A stretch of DNA of 64,000 bases, from the NCBI GenBank assembly GCA_964527215.1, contig CAZGNZ010000008.1, forward strand, positions 44,625 through 108,624, in the 5' to 3' direction. The stretch comes from CAZGNZ01 sp964527215 (lineage in GTDB: Bacteria > Fidelibacterota > Marinisomatia > SCGC-AAA003-L08 > JACNLC01). Below, piece by piece: positions 35,720-44,703 of the stretch. The notes under the pieces were generated by a model that did no database searches, was not told the DNA's origin, and saw only the letters and a program-made list of their open reading frames with translations. Position numbers and translations under genes: made by a program. Position 1 is the stretch's first letter. Each line of letters begins with the position of its first letter.

Positions 35720-37099
35720 TCATTTTGAGGTTATTCCAATGCCTGCCAGTTCTGCTCCGGTCCGGGCAATATCCACGGATGGATTGGCTGTCTGCACGAT
35801 ATTTTTCCAGTCCTGATTGAATGCATCCGCACCGTGCACCGCTCCGAGGAAACAGCCGGTGATGGATGCCACGGTATCGTTGTCCCGTCCGTAATTCACC
35901 GCTCTCAGCAGCGCTTCGTTGACATCATCCGGTGCACTGTCCAGGAGTGCAATCGAAGCTGCCAGCATCTCATCGATGTGACACATCATCTCCTCTCCCC
36001 TGGCAAATTCATCGTGCAGCTCCCGAATCAGCAGCTTGTAATACTTTCTGCTGCACGTTTGGAACCGATATTTTTCAGTGATTTTAAACACCCGTTCCAG
36101 GATCAATTCCAGAGGTTCAAGAGACTGTTTGCCCTGATATTCAACGTAATTTCGAATCCCCTGCTGTTCAAGCCTGTTCCGGATTTCGCTCCATTCCGTC
36201 CCACCCAGCAGATCAGCCAGTACGGCTCCGAGAAAAGCGGCGTAATACGGAGCAGAGGCGATATCCAGGAAGTTGATGTCCAGAAAGAACCGAAAGGCTG
36301 CAGCCGGCGCACCGGGAAAGTACGCAGCCAAAGGAAGAAGGGCTATCTCACCCAGAGGCATTTCTTCTCCCCTGGCATAACTGTCAAAATGGTAGCTGGA
36401 TTTGATATTGCCGCGCACAACCTCAGCTTCTTTCGGTTCCAGCTCCCATTCTCCGGTATGAAATCCCTGGTCGTCCAGCAGCTTCCGGTATTTGAAATTC
36501 GGAGACCGGAGATTTCCGTTTTCCGGGATAAAAACGGCGGTGGCGGTTTTGGACAGTTCCCACCAGAACCAGCAGTCCAGAAATCTCTCCTTCTGTATCC
36601 TTTTGAATTTTTCCTGATCCTCGGAATTTTGTACAGTATTCAGCTGTGATGTACTCCTTTGAAATTCTTGCTGCGCATCAGCGTACCGGTTAAAAATACT
36701 TTGTGCCAGCCGCTTTTGGTTCAGCGTTTCACCGGGAAATTCCCGCTCCTGAAGGATCATGGCCCGTGCCACAGCCAGACGAAGGCGGTTGTCATCGGTA
36801 TAAGTACCTGGACGGGCATTGCGCGGATAGACATTCCAGTAATGCTGAAACCATTTACTGTACTCTGAAAATTCGGCGATCCAGCCGCCGCTCTCCAGAA
36901 AACGCTGCGATTCGATGGACGTTCGCCCTTCATGGGGACCGGCAAGGGCATCTCCAATGATGGATCCGTACAGCATCCCCGTCACTCGGTTTTCATATGT
37001 ACTGTTCACAAAATCCTCCGCATACCCTTCTGCGGGAAGCAGCAGCAAGCAAACCGCAATGAAGCTTGAAATTCCAGACAGGGGGACCGAAACCTGCAT
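35720..37099 (-). CDS. Secreted ADP-ribosylglycohydrolase-fold protein
   Basis: 459 residues with a signal peptide (SSFIAVCLLLLPAEGYA). The ADP-ribosylglycohydrolase (ARH/DraG) family is recognised from GMLYGSIIGDALAGPHEG, the first metal site YTDDNRL (Thr101, Asp102, Asp103) and the second site GRDNDTVAS (Asp406, Asp408, Thr409). The dinuclear magnesium ligands thus look intact. Family members remove ADP-ribose from proteins or hydrolyse related ribosyl bonds in the cytoplasm, so export is odd; inside a glycan locus it may act on a glycan instead. The ATG has a good GGAG site. It lies between GH5 and GH130 genes. Confidence 0.85.
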   Translation of the reverse strand: MQVSVPLSGISSFIAVCLLLLPAEGYAEDFVNSTYENRVTGMLYGSIIGDALAGPHEGRTSIESQRFLESGGWIAEFSEYSKWFQHYWNVYPRNARPGTYTDDNRLRLAVARAMILQEREFPGETLNQKRLAQSIFNRYADAQQEFQRSTSQLNTVQNSEDQEKFKRIQKERFLDCWFWWELSKTATAVFIPENGNLRSPNFKYRKLLDDQGFHTGEWELEPKEAEVVRGNIKSSYHFDSYARGEEMPLGEIALLPLAAYFPGAPAAAFRFFLDINFLDIASAPYYAAFLGAVLADLLGGTEWSEIRNRLEQQGIRNYVEYQGKQSLEPLELILERVFKITEKYRFQTCSRKYYKLLIRELHDEFARGEEMMCHIDEMLAASIALLDSAPDDVNEALLRAVNYGRDNDTVASITGCFLGAVHGADAFNQDWKNIVQTANPSVDIARTGAELAGIGITSK

Positions 37100-37117
37100 T
37101 TTCTCCGTTCAGCCATT

Positions 37118-38059
37118 TCAGCGGTTGCGGCAGGCATCCAGGAGCAGGTCCACGGACGTGAACGCCAGACACTGAACACTGTCTGCTCCGCCGTAATACA
37201 GTTTGATTTCGCCGGTATCTTCCAATACGGCACCGGCAGTGAAAACCACACTCGGGGTTTGTCCGGTCAGTTCATAATCCATTTCCGGCCGCAGGACCGC
37301 TTCCTCGGCCCGGGCAATAATTTTGGACGGATCATTCAGATCATGGAGGCAGACACCCAGCTGATAGATGTAATGCTGAGCACACTGGGTTCGAACCCCG
37401 TGGAATATGTTCAGCCAGCCCTCATCCGTCCTGATCGGCACCGCTCCGGGTCCGATCTTGGTCCATGCCCAGCGTACGTCACTGTTTCGCAGCACGCAGC
37501 GGCTTTGACCCCAGTGAATCAAATCGGGAGAATAACTGATCCACATATCCCCAAACGCGCTGCCGGTATTGGGCCGATCCAGACGGGCAAAAAAACCGTT
37601 AAATTTTTCAGGAAACAGCACTCCGTTCCGGTTATCGGTTTCTGAAATGAAACCCATCCACTCAAACTTATTGAAATCATCGGTTTTTACCAGGCTCAAC
37701 CGGCAGCCGTGACCGGAATGTGCGGCATGCAGAATATAATAGATCCCGTCGATCTCCGTCACTCGGGGATCGTAGTACATACCTGTGGTATATTCCGCAA
37801 ATTCAGGATCGTCATGAGGCATTTCAACAGGCGCCGAATGAGGTGTAAACCGAATGCCGTCTGAACTTTCTGCAATCCAGATGCGGTTTTGAAGCGCAGC
37901 GTTTTCAACACGGCACAGCATGATGTATCTGCCGTTGACTTTTACAATACCGGAATTGAATACGGTTACGATCCCATAATCCGCAGGAAAATCCGCTCCC
38001 GTCAGAATGGGGTTTTGTTTACAGCGTGTCACCAGTGACCTGCGTGCGTTGTTTTTCAT
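37118..38059 (-). CDS. GH130 glycoside phosphorylase, second type
   Basis: 313 residues, cytoplasmic. The propeller strands RYIMLCRVENA, YYILHAAHSG, WLNIFHGVRT and IKLYYGGAD are characteristic of GH130. The likely general acid is Asp97 in YYDPRVTEID; the glutamate that usually precedes it (EDPR, as in the 21425-22450 enzyme) is tyrosine, so the two GH130 proteins belong to different subgroups. It probably phosphorolyses or hydrolyses a different mannoside. A strong AAAGGA site precedes the ATG. Neighbours are the secreted ADP-ribosylglycohydrolase gene and the PpiC-type lipoprotein gene. Confidence 0.9.
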   Translation of the reverse strand: MKNNARRSLVTRCKQNPILTGADFPADYGIVTVFNSGIVKVNGRYIMLCRVENAALQNRIWIAESSDGIRFTPHSAPVEMPHDDPEFAEYTTGMYYDPRVTEIDGIYYILHAAHSGHGCRLSLVKTDDFNKFEWMGFISETDNRNGVLFPEKFNGFFARLDRPNTGSAFGDMWISYSPDLIHWGQSRCVLRNSDVRWAWTKIGPGAVPIRTDEGWLNIFHGVRTQCAQHYIYQLGVCLHDLNDPSKIIARAEEAVLRPEMDYELTGQTPSVVFTAGAVLEDTGEIKLYYGGADSVQCLAFTSVDLLLDACRNR

Positions 38060-38119
38060 GATATCCTTTTCAGCCTTTTCCTGATTACCAATTATTAATC
38101 ACCTTTTACCAGTTGCCAG

Positions 38120-39670
38120 TCACATTCCACTCTGATACATCCTGTCGATAACCTGATTCATGAGTTTCGGATTCTTCTCGATCAATTGCCCTTTCTTCAG
38201 CTTTGCCACGGTTTCGGGGACGGCTCTGGCCCGCCGCAGGTTCATGACATGCTTTTCGATCACCTCCCTGGAATTTTCAAATGTGCTGGGGCTGTTGGGA
38301 TCCTTCAGTTCTTCAAATGCCGTCCTCAGTTCATCTTCGGTGATCCTGATACTGCTGATGATGGTCCGACGCATATCCAGCTGCAGAAGATAATCTTCAT
38401 AGATGTCGGTCAGAATATTTACCTGCGGATGCTGCTCCAGTCCCAGTGCCTGGCCTTCCGTTTTGAGTTTGAAGTCGCGAAGCACGTAATCCAGAGCGGT
38501 TTTAAAACTGTGCTTTGCCGCCTGGACCGGGATGAACTGGAGGGCAGCACCATATTCCCCAATCGTCATGGGAATCCCGTCAATGGAAATCAGTACATCG
38601 TTCCGTCGATCCCACATGGTCTGCTCCATCTGCTGTACTTCGCCGTGATCCAGATGTTCAATGATCACCATGTTGGGCACATCCTCTTCCACAAATACCG
38701 CGGTATGCACACTGTCCATAAATGCCATTGCGTCCGGATTGGGCAGAATTTCAGTTTCTGCCATCATCTCCGTGATGTAATCGTGTGCCAGCAGATCCCC
38801 AATCCGGCTATGAACCAGGTCCCGGACGTACTTGTGCTGATGGGCGAATTCCCACTCGTCTCTCAGAGGGGTTTTCTTGAAATTTTCCACTTTCAGGATA
38901 TGATACCCGAAAGAGCTCTTCACCGGATCGGAAATGACTCCCACCGGCAGTCTGAACGCTGCCATTCCCATGTCATATTCCAGCTGATCCCAGTAAACCC
39001 AGCCCAGATCACCGCCGTTTTCCCTCAGCATCGGCTGCCGGAATGCAAAAGCGGCCAGCGTATCCCAGGGCGTTCCGTTTTCCAGAAGGAATCTGTAGGA
39101 TTCCGCCAACTCTGCCGTCGGAGCAAAGATATGCTTCAGCTTCCGCTGCTCGGTCAGATAGCTGTGGATTTCCCTCATCAGCGTATCCGGAGTTTGGATC
39201 TGAGGTGCAATCACTTCATTGAAATGCTGTTTTTTCAAAAGATTATTCCGATATGCCTCCCGTTTCAGCAGGAAATATTCGTTTTGATCAAAACTGAGCC
39301 GCCTGGCTTCTTTTGCCAGAAGCTTGCGGTTGATGAGTTCATCCAGAAAAGCGGTCCGGTTTTCTTCAGAATCAAAAACTTCCGGCTGTTCCAGGAATTT
39401 ATAATATGCATTCCGGAATTCCTGGGGAGAGATGGTCTGATTTCCCACAATGGCAACGAACTTTTGTTCAGGCTTATCACATCCTGTCAGTGCCCACGTT
39501 AATAAACCCGACAATAACAGTAGGGCACCAGGGTAAAAGGAGAATTTGTAAAACGGAATTCGCCTGATCCTTTGCGGTATTTCTCTCATCTCTCCCAAAT
39601 GCAGTTTTCCCCGTCCCGTTGAATAAAGACCGTAACCGCGAAAGACAGCTTTCCGGGGAAGGGTTTTCAT
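38120..39670 (-). CDS. PpiC/SurA-like peptidyl-prolyl isomerase lipoprotein
   Basis: Up to 516 residues. After a signal with lipobox WALTGC comes a SurA-N-like region (NRTAFLDELINRKLLAKEA) and a parvulin domain near 170-270 (GGDLGWVYWDQLEYDM, KSSFGYHILKVEN). A helical C-terminal region follows. The protein would act as a periplasmic chaperone and proline isomerase. Its first ATG lies one base after the stop of the 1289-residue secreted protein gene, suggesting coupling; an ATG at 39589 gives a shorter, more normal signal peptide. Its position at the end of the receptor, barrel and secreted-protein genes suggests it helps fold or assemble them. Confidence 0.85.
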   Translation of the reverse strand: MKTLPRKAVFRGYGLYSTGRGKLHLGEMREIPQRIRRIPFYKFSFYPGALLLLSGLLTWALTGCDKPEQKFVAIVGNQTISPQEFRNAYYKFLEQPEVFDSEENRTAFLDELINRKLLAKEARRLSFDQNEYFLLKREAYRNNLLKKQHFNEVIAPQIQTPDTLMREIHSYLTEQRKLKHIFAPTAELAESYRFLLENGTPWDTLAAFAFRQPMLRENGGDLGWVYWDQLEYDMGMAAFRLPVGVISDPVKSSFGYHILKVENFKKTPLRDEWEFAHQHKYVRDLVHSRIGDLLAHDYITEMMAETEILPNPDAMAFMDSVHTAVFVEEDVPNMVIIEHLDHGEVQQMEQTMWDRRNDVLISIDGIPMTIGEYGAALQFIPVQAAKHSFKTALDYVLRDFKLKTEGQALGLEQHPQVNILTDIYEDYLLQLDMRRTIISSIRITEDELRTAFEELKDPNSPSTFENSREVIEKHVMNLRRARAVPETVAKLKKGQLIEKNPKLMNQVIDRMYQSGM

Positions 39671-39671
39671 A

Positions 39672-42600
39672 TTATTTGATCACCAGGAATTTTCCAACAT
39701 GGGTTCCGATTCCCGGAGCATCCACGTGATAAATGTACATGCCGTAGGCAATATCCATATTGTCCAGCGTGAGCATGTCCCAGTCCTCCGATCCGTCGTT
39801 GAATGGTTTGTCATGCTCCAGTTTCCGGACCAGTGTTCCGTCCACGGAATAGATACGGATGGTGCATCGGGGCGGAAGATGGGTGAACTTCAGCAGTCTC
39901 GGACCTCGGCCGCTTGTATAAGGATTGCTGGATTCCCACATTGCCGCTGCTACATAGGGATTGGGAACCACTTTGATTTCGTCCAGATGAACCCCTGCAT
40001 AGACTGTATCAATCGATTCCGCTTCCGTGACAAATTCAAAGCGGTGACTGGAATTGTATTCCGTACTAGAGTAAAGATACAACGTATCGCCGGAGCTGAG
40101 CCAGCGCCCGTAGGCATCCACAAACTCCTGATCCGAATTCAGGGTACCCAGGTTTTCCAGATGCATGGTATGGAATGTTACAAGGCCGGTATCGGATTCC
40201 ACTTCCTCAAAAAAGAAAATGTTGTCTCCCATGTTGAAATAATTGTCCGGAACCGGTGTAATCGTCATTGGCGGAATATCTTCACTGAATCCGTAGGGAA
40301 CTTCACTGCAGCCGACATATGCGGATTCACATGTCGCCAGATCATATACCCTGAAATTGGTGGGTGTGGGCCGGTACAGTTTCGGCAGCCCCTCGTATTT
40401 CGGGATATAGAGGGAATCCGACATACCGATAAGCTCGTCGTCAAACACCACCATGTACTGATGGGCCACGAATGTGCCCGGAATATGGGTTTCCGGATTG
40501 CGCTGATAAACCCTGAAGCCCATCGGGTAAGTGTTTTCCGGATTTATATTCCAGCTCCAGCGGATGCCGTTATCGATGCCGTTTTCCGGATCATGTATGA
40601 TCCCTGCCGGCGGATTGTAAAGCAGGAACTCAAATCCGTTGGAACGGGCAGTCAGGGTATATGGATTTACCTCATAATCCTCATCCTCATACAGATTGAT
40701 GATGTCGTCATATATCGCGCTGTCGAACACTCCGTTTCCGTTGTCGTCGATGTAGGGCTCGGCATAATTGTACACCCCGTCGTTGTTGATATCCTCAAAG
40801 GGTTCACCATAGTCAAACTCATCATTGCTGTTTTCGTCGGTATAGGGCTCATCAGCATCCCACATATCATTATTATTCTGGTCTTCAAACGGCTCATGAT
40901 TGGTCCTGTAGGTTTGAAACCACATGGTATCCAGCGGCACGGGATCATCGGTTCCGTTGATTTCATTCAACACGAAAGCAGTGGCATGCAGCCCCAGAGA
41001 CTCCATCGGATCATTCAGATCAATCAGGCCGTTTCCGTCATTGTCCCGATAGTCCATGGCCTCATCCAGAAACTGCAGTTCAAACTGCTGTCCGCTCACA
41101 ATCAGGTCCGGCTCAGCAATTCTGAGTTCAATATATCCTTCACCAAAATAATTATCTCCCACGGACATCAAATCCTGTTCTAAGCCGGCATAATGGTAGC
41201 CTACGGAGGGTGCCGACGGAGTGACAACGACCACATTCTGCGCGGTTTCCACCTTGCCGGTAGCATCCAGGGTGACATACTTACTGGTTTCAGAGGGTGA
41301 AATTGATTTATACACATCTCCCCTGTCGTAGGCCGTCACTGCATAAAAATAGCGCATCCCGTTGATGAGATTGGAATCCACGTATGAGTGAACCAATCCT
41401 GTTTCACTTCCCAGGTTGAACTGCACGCCATGGCCGAAGCTTTCCGGGAAGAACCCTGAAACCTCGTTGATCTTGTCAAAGATGGCGATGGGAACGACCG
41501 AACGATCATAGCCGTATCCGTCGGTAATATGGCCTTCGTCGTTAAAGCCGGGATCAGTGGAACGGTAGATTTTGTAGCCTTCAAAATCGTACTCGTTCAG
41601 GTAGCGGTCTTTGCTCAGTTCCGCCAGGTCATCCCAGTAGAGGGTCACCCGACCGTCACCGGGGACCGCCCATACAGTCGGAAGTTTGGGCGCGACAGCA
41701 TAGTTATAGTTGGCGTCGTATATTTTCTGAACGATTTCTTTATTCAGGATCACGTCTGTCGTATCAAATCCGTAAATCATCCCAACAGAAAATCCGATCC
41801 GATCATCCGGCATCATCGGGAAGTACCCGCTGGAGAAAATGTAATCGGCATCCACATTTTCCAAACGGCCGTCAAAATAGCCCGGCTGGCTGACCGACCA
41901 CATCTGCTGATCATTGCTGTAGGTGATGGACGCGTATTCATAAAAAACAAAGCTGGTCAGACCGATCTGGTCCGCCTCTTTTACATCCACAACATCCGTA
42001 TGCGGTTCACCCGGCAGTTCACTGGTGCCGAACGTGGGAATTCCGTCATTTTCACCTTCGTCACCTGTTTCTTCAAGCCCGTCAATGCCCACATCGTCGT
42101 TTTCCGGGTCCCAGTCTCCGTCATTGTCAATACCGTCATCCCGGCGCTCATCGATGAGAAGATTGGTCATTCCCTCCAGCGTGATGGCATTTTTGGCCAG
42201 ATAATCAATGGACTGCTCAATGTACAAAAAATAGGTTTCACCGGTTTCACCGATTTCCGCCTGATCGGCTTCATCAATAATCCCGTTCAGATTGTCATCA
42301 ATTCCGTTATGCGGATTTTCAGGCGTAAAGCCGGGATATTTCCGAATATTCTGATTTTGAAATGTGATAACGATGCCGGTATCGGGCATTGTGGTCACCG
42401 TCCGGGCATACAAAGTGTCGTTATAGTCAATAAGTACAATTGGATCTCCCACCGCAATATCATTGGTCAAATCCGATGCCGACAGCACATGACCGCCGGC
42501 AGGGCTGCTGAGACCGTCACCGTCGTTGTCAATATAATCAAACGGATTTCCGGGACTTTCAAGGAATGCAAATCCCACAGACGGGACAGGCGTGTACCCG

Positions 42601-43541
42601 CCGGTACCGATATTGTCCCAGTCATAGTTGAGGGTCAGATCGCTTTCGCGGTCAAATTTGGCACTGTCATCGCCGTAATCGGTGTTGGATCCCAGACGCG
42701 CCCCGATGGACGCTCCCACATTCAGTCCGAACACGCATTTATTCAGTCGAAGATTTCCGATGTTCTGGATGTCATAGATCCAGAAAATCACATCCTCGGC
42801 ATCGGGATTGGACCACTGCAGACCGCGGAAGGATTTCTGTACGCCCAGCCCTCGGCGGTCGACGTCATTTTCATCCGGCAGCGGAAGCTGAACCGGGAGA
42901 TTGTAAAAGCCGGTAAAACTTTTGTCAAACTGGTAGTCATCGGTGGCGGAGTAGCTTTCCTGATCCGCGCTCATGACATTTTTCCCGAAGTACCCGTTCC
43001 ATTTTCCAGCCCATCCGGGATCATTGCCGTCCGACATTTTATCCGGCCAGGATTCCGGCCACGTAATGGTCTGATGACTCATGGCGGCTTTGTTCAGCAG
43101 TTCAGGATTGTCGGGATTGAAATATCCGCCAATGGGTTCAAATCCCTGAAAGCGGCCGAACTGGTCGTGGGAAAACATTTCCGGATCCCACCCTTCGGAA
43201 AACACCACCGGTGTGAAGGAAGTCAAATGGGTATCCACGCTGTCAATGGGTTCAATTTCCATAATGTTAAACTCTGTGGATATGTATCCGGAAGTATTGC
43301 CCATCTGAACCATGCCCGAATTGATCGGCCATTCCCCGCCGTATTTCAGACTCTGATCATTTTTTTGACCGCCCATCATGTCGTGATTGTACCAGGTTGT
43401 ACGGATCAGATTTCCGGAGTGGATATTCCGGCTGCGATGCTGAACATCGCCATGATCCACCGCAAAAACGGACGAACAGCCAAGGATCAGAATACCGGCG
43501 GCCAGGACTGATTGAGATTTTCTGTTTATTTTCCAACTCAT
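39672..43541 (-). CDS. Very large secreted protein with calcium-binding repeats and T9SS-like C-terminal domain
   Basis: 1289 residues from the ATG at 43541, chosen for its TTGGAG site six bases upstream and clean signal peptide (VLAAGILILGCSSVFA). The body is acidic and rich in D-x-N/D-x-D-G loops, including a run of four 15-residue repeats at residues 883-942. A fibronectin-like part lies near 630-760. The end, KVVPNPYVAAAMWESS then FTHLPPRCTIRIYSVDG and YGMYIYHVDAPGIGTHVGKFLVIK in part, is a beta-sandwich of the type A sorting-domain kind. Secretion through T9SS and a surface role beside the TonB receptor are inferred. No enzyme motif was recognised. Confidence 0.75.
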   Translation of the reverse strand: MSWKINRKSQSVLAAGILILGCSSVFAVDHGDVQHRSRNIHSGNLIRTTWYNHDMMGGQKNDQSLKYGGEWPINSGMVQMGNTSGYISTEFNIMEIEPIDSVDTHLTSFTPVVFSEGWDPEMFSHDQFGRFQGFEPIGGYFNPDNPELLNKAAMSHQTITWPESWPDKMSDGNDPGWAGKWNGYFGKNVMSADQESYSATDDYQFDKSFTGFYNLPVQLPLPDENDVDRRGLGVQKSFRGLQWSNPDAEDVIFWIYDIQNIGNLRLNKCVFGLNVGASIGARLGSNTDYGDDSAKFDRESDLTLNYDWDNIGTGGYTPVPSVGFAFLESPGNPFDYIDNDGDGLSSPAGGHVLSASDLTNDIAVGDPIVLIDYNDTLYARTVTTMPDTGIVITFQNQNIRKYPGFTPENPHNGIDDNLNGIIDEADQAEIGETGETYFLYIEQSIDYLAKNAITLEGMTNLLIDERRDDGIDNDGDWDPENDDVGIDGLEETGDEGENDGIPTFGTSELPGEPHTDVVDVKEADQIGLTSFVFYEYASITYSNDQQMWSVSQPGYFDGRLENVDADYIFSSGYFPMMPDDRIGFSVGMIYGFDTTDVILNKEIVQKIYDANYNYAVAPKLPTVWAVPGDGRVTLYWDDLAELSKDRYLNEYDFEGYKIYRSTDPGFNDEGHITDGYGYDRSVVPIAIFDKINEVSGFFPESFGHGVQFNLGSETGLVHSYVDSNLINGMRYFYAVTAYDRGDVYKSISPSETSKYVTLDATGKVETAQNVVVVTPSAPSVGYHYAGLEQDLMSVGDNYFGEGYIELRIAEPDLIVSGQQFELQFLDEAMDYRDNDGNGLIDLNDPMESLGLHATAFVLNEINGTDDPVPLDTMWFQTYRTNHEPFEDQNNNDMWDADEPYTDENSNDEFDYGEPFEDINNDGVYNYAEPYIDDNGNGVFDSAIYDDIINLYEDEDYEVNPYTLTARSNGFEFLLYNPPAGIIHDPENGIDNGIRWSWNINPENTYPMGFRVYQRNPETHIPGTFVAHQYMVVFDDELIGMSDSLYIPKYEGLPKLYRPTPTNFRVYDLATCESAYVGCSEVPYGFSEDIPPMTITPVPDNYFNMGDNIFFFEEVESDTGLVTFHTMHLENLGTLNSDQEFVDAYGRWLSSGDTLYLYSSTEYNSSHRFEFVTEAESIDTVYAGVHLDEIKVVPNPYVAAAMWESSNPYTSGRGPRLLKFTHLPPRCTIRIYSVDGTLVRKLEHDKPFNDGSEDWDMLTLDNMDIAYGMYIYHVDAPGIGTHVGKFLVIK
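40716..40895 (-). repeat. Four tandem 15-residue acidic repeats inside the large secreted protein
   Basis: Each 45-base unit encodes EP-[FY]-x-D-x-N-x-[DN]-x-x-[FYW]-x-x-x, for example EPFEDQNNNDMWDAD and EPYIDDNGNGVFDSA. The pattern resembles EF-hand or thrombospondin type 3 calcium loops. The units have diverged at the DNA level, so this is old. Confidence 0.85.
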
Positions 43542-43565
43542 AGATTTCTCCAATTTCCTTTCCAC

Positions 43566-44591
43566 CTAAAACCGAACCATCAGGGTAAATTTATTGGCAT
43601 ATTCCAGCCGCCCGTAATCCACCCGGGCATAATCGGCATGAATCTGAAACTGACGAATACTGAAATTCAGCCCGGCGCCCACAGCCGGTCCGCCTTCCCG
43701 ATCTTCCAGCAGCAGCTGACGATGCCCGCAGCGCAGGGAAATCTGAGGAATCGGAAAATACTCCAGTCCCAGGTTCAGATATTCCAGGTTGTCATTGGGG
43801 TGGACGGCATCCAGAGCGAGGATAAGATCCTGGCTTTCAGATTTGAGAACATCCTGCAGAATATTGACGGAAATACCGACCCGGAAAAAAATGGGAAGAT
43901 TAAATTCACCGGTGGACAGTTCCGCATTGATGGCATCGTTGTTCCCTTCATGAAGCGGATCGGTGTCCACCTGCTGCAGCAGGTCGCTGCCGGACATCTG
44001 AGCGGCCGGACCAAAATTGGAAATGGACATTCCGATGACGCTGTTATAAAAATGAGTATGGTACAGTACTCCCAGATCCAGTGCCATTGTGGATGCATCG
44101 CAGTGCCAGATGTTTTCCCGAACATACTTGGCGGTCCCGCCGATGGAGAAACGGTCGGTAAGGGCCTGGCCATAACTGATCCCCACAGCGTAGAACCCGT
44201 AGGAGACCAGTTCTCCCGTGCCGTCCTGCATGTATTCCGTGGTGCGTTCAATATCATCACCGCCAAGCGATGTGTAATTGATTCCGATGGTTCCGGCACC
44301 GGGCAGTACAAGTGCGACACCGATGTAGTCAAAATTGAGATCAGCCACATAGTTGTAGCGATTGAACACGGCTTCGCTCTGTTGCATGCGACCCAGCCCC
44401 GCGGCATTCCAGTACATGGCGGTGACATCCTCGGTATGGGTGACCATGGCCTCCCCCATTGCCAGCCCGCGGGCCCCAACACCGATTTTCAGCCAGGGTG
44501 CAGCCGTCGTTCCCACCCGTCTGACGCTTTGTCCTGACAGACTTGTCAGCGTCAGTAGTGTAATTAAGGTGATTATGCGAATTGTCTTCAC
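43566..44591 (-). CDS. PorV/PorQ-family outer-membrane barrel protein
   Basis: About 341 residues from a GTG at 44591, which has GAAGGAG five bases upstream and yields a signal peptide (VKTIRIITLITLLTLTSLSG); an upstream ATG at 44612 is less well placed. The family is recognised by KIGVGARGLAMGEAMVTHT and AMYWNAAGLGRM near the N-terminus and alternating beta strands to the end, which finishes in a phenylalanine-type barrel signal (KFTLMVRF). PorV is the attachment subunit of T9SS that shuttles cargo; relatives are also fatty-acid-transporter-like barrels. It lies between the TonB receptor and the T9SS-like secreted protein genes, a telling position. Confidence 0.85.
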   Translation of the reverse strand: MKTIRIITLITLLTLTSLSGQSVRRVGTTAAPWLKIGVGARGLAMGEAMVTHTEDVTAMYWNAAGLGRMQQSEAVFNRYNYVADLNFDYIGVALVLPGAGTIGINYTSLGGDDIERTTEYMQDGTGELVSYGFYAVGISYGQALTDRFSIGGTAKYVRENIWHCDASTMALDLGVLYHTHFYNSVIGMSISNFGPAAQMSGSDLLQQVDTDPLHEGNNDAINAELSTGEFNLPIFFRVGISVNILQDVLKSESQDLILALDAVHPNDNLEYLNLGLEYFPIPQISLRCGHRQLLLEDREGGPAVGAGLNFSIRQFQIHADYARVDYGRLEYANKFTLMVRF

Positions 44592-44703
44592 AATGACTCC
44601 TTCAAATTGCATCTGTGGTAATTCCGTAAACCGGTCAATCCATTCAAAAGCCGAATCCCTTTATTCAGGGGTTCATCATGATTCAGCTGCATGAATTCCA
44701 TTA

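Noticed and set aside
38186..39502. 438-codon plus-strand open frame
   Set aside because: Antisense shadow of the PpiC-type lipoprotein gene; no domain recognised.
41529..43511. 660-codon plus-strand open frame
   Set aside because: It is antisense to the large secreted protein, which has a signal peptide, ribosome-binding site and recognisable domains; the plus frame has none.
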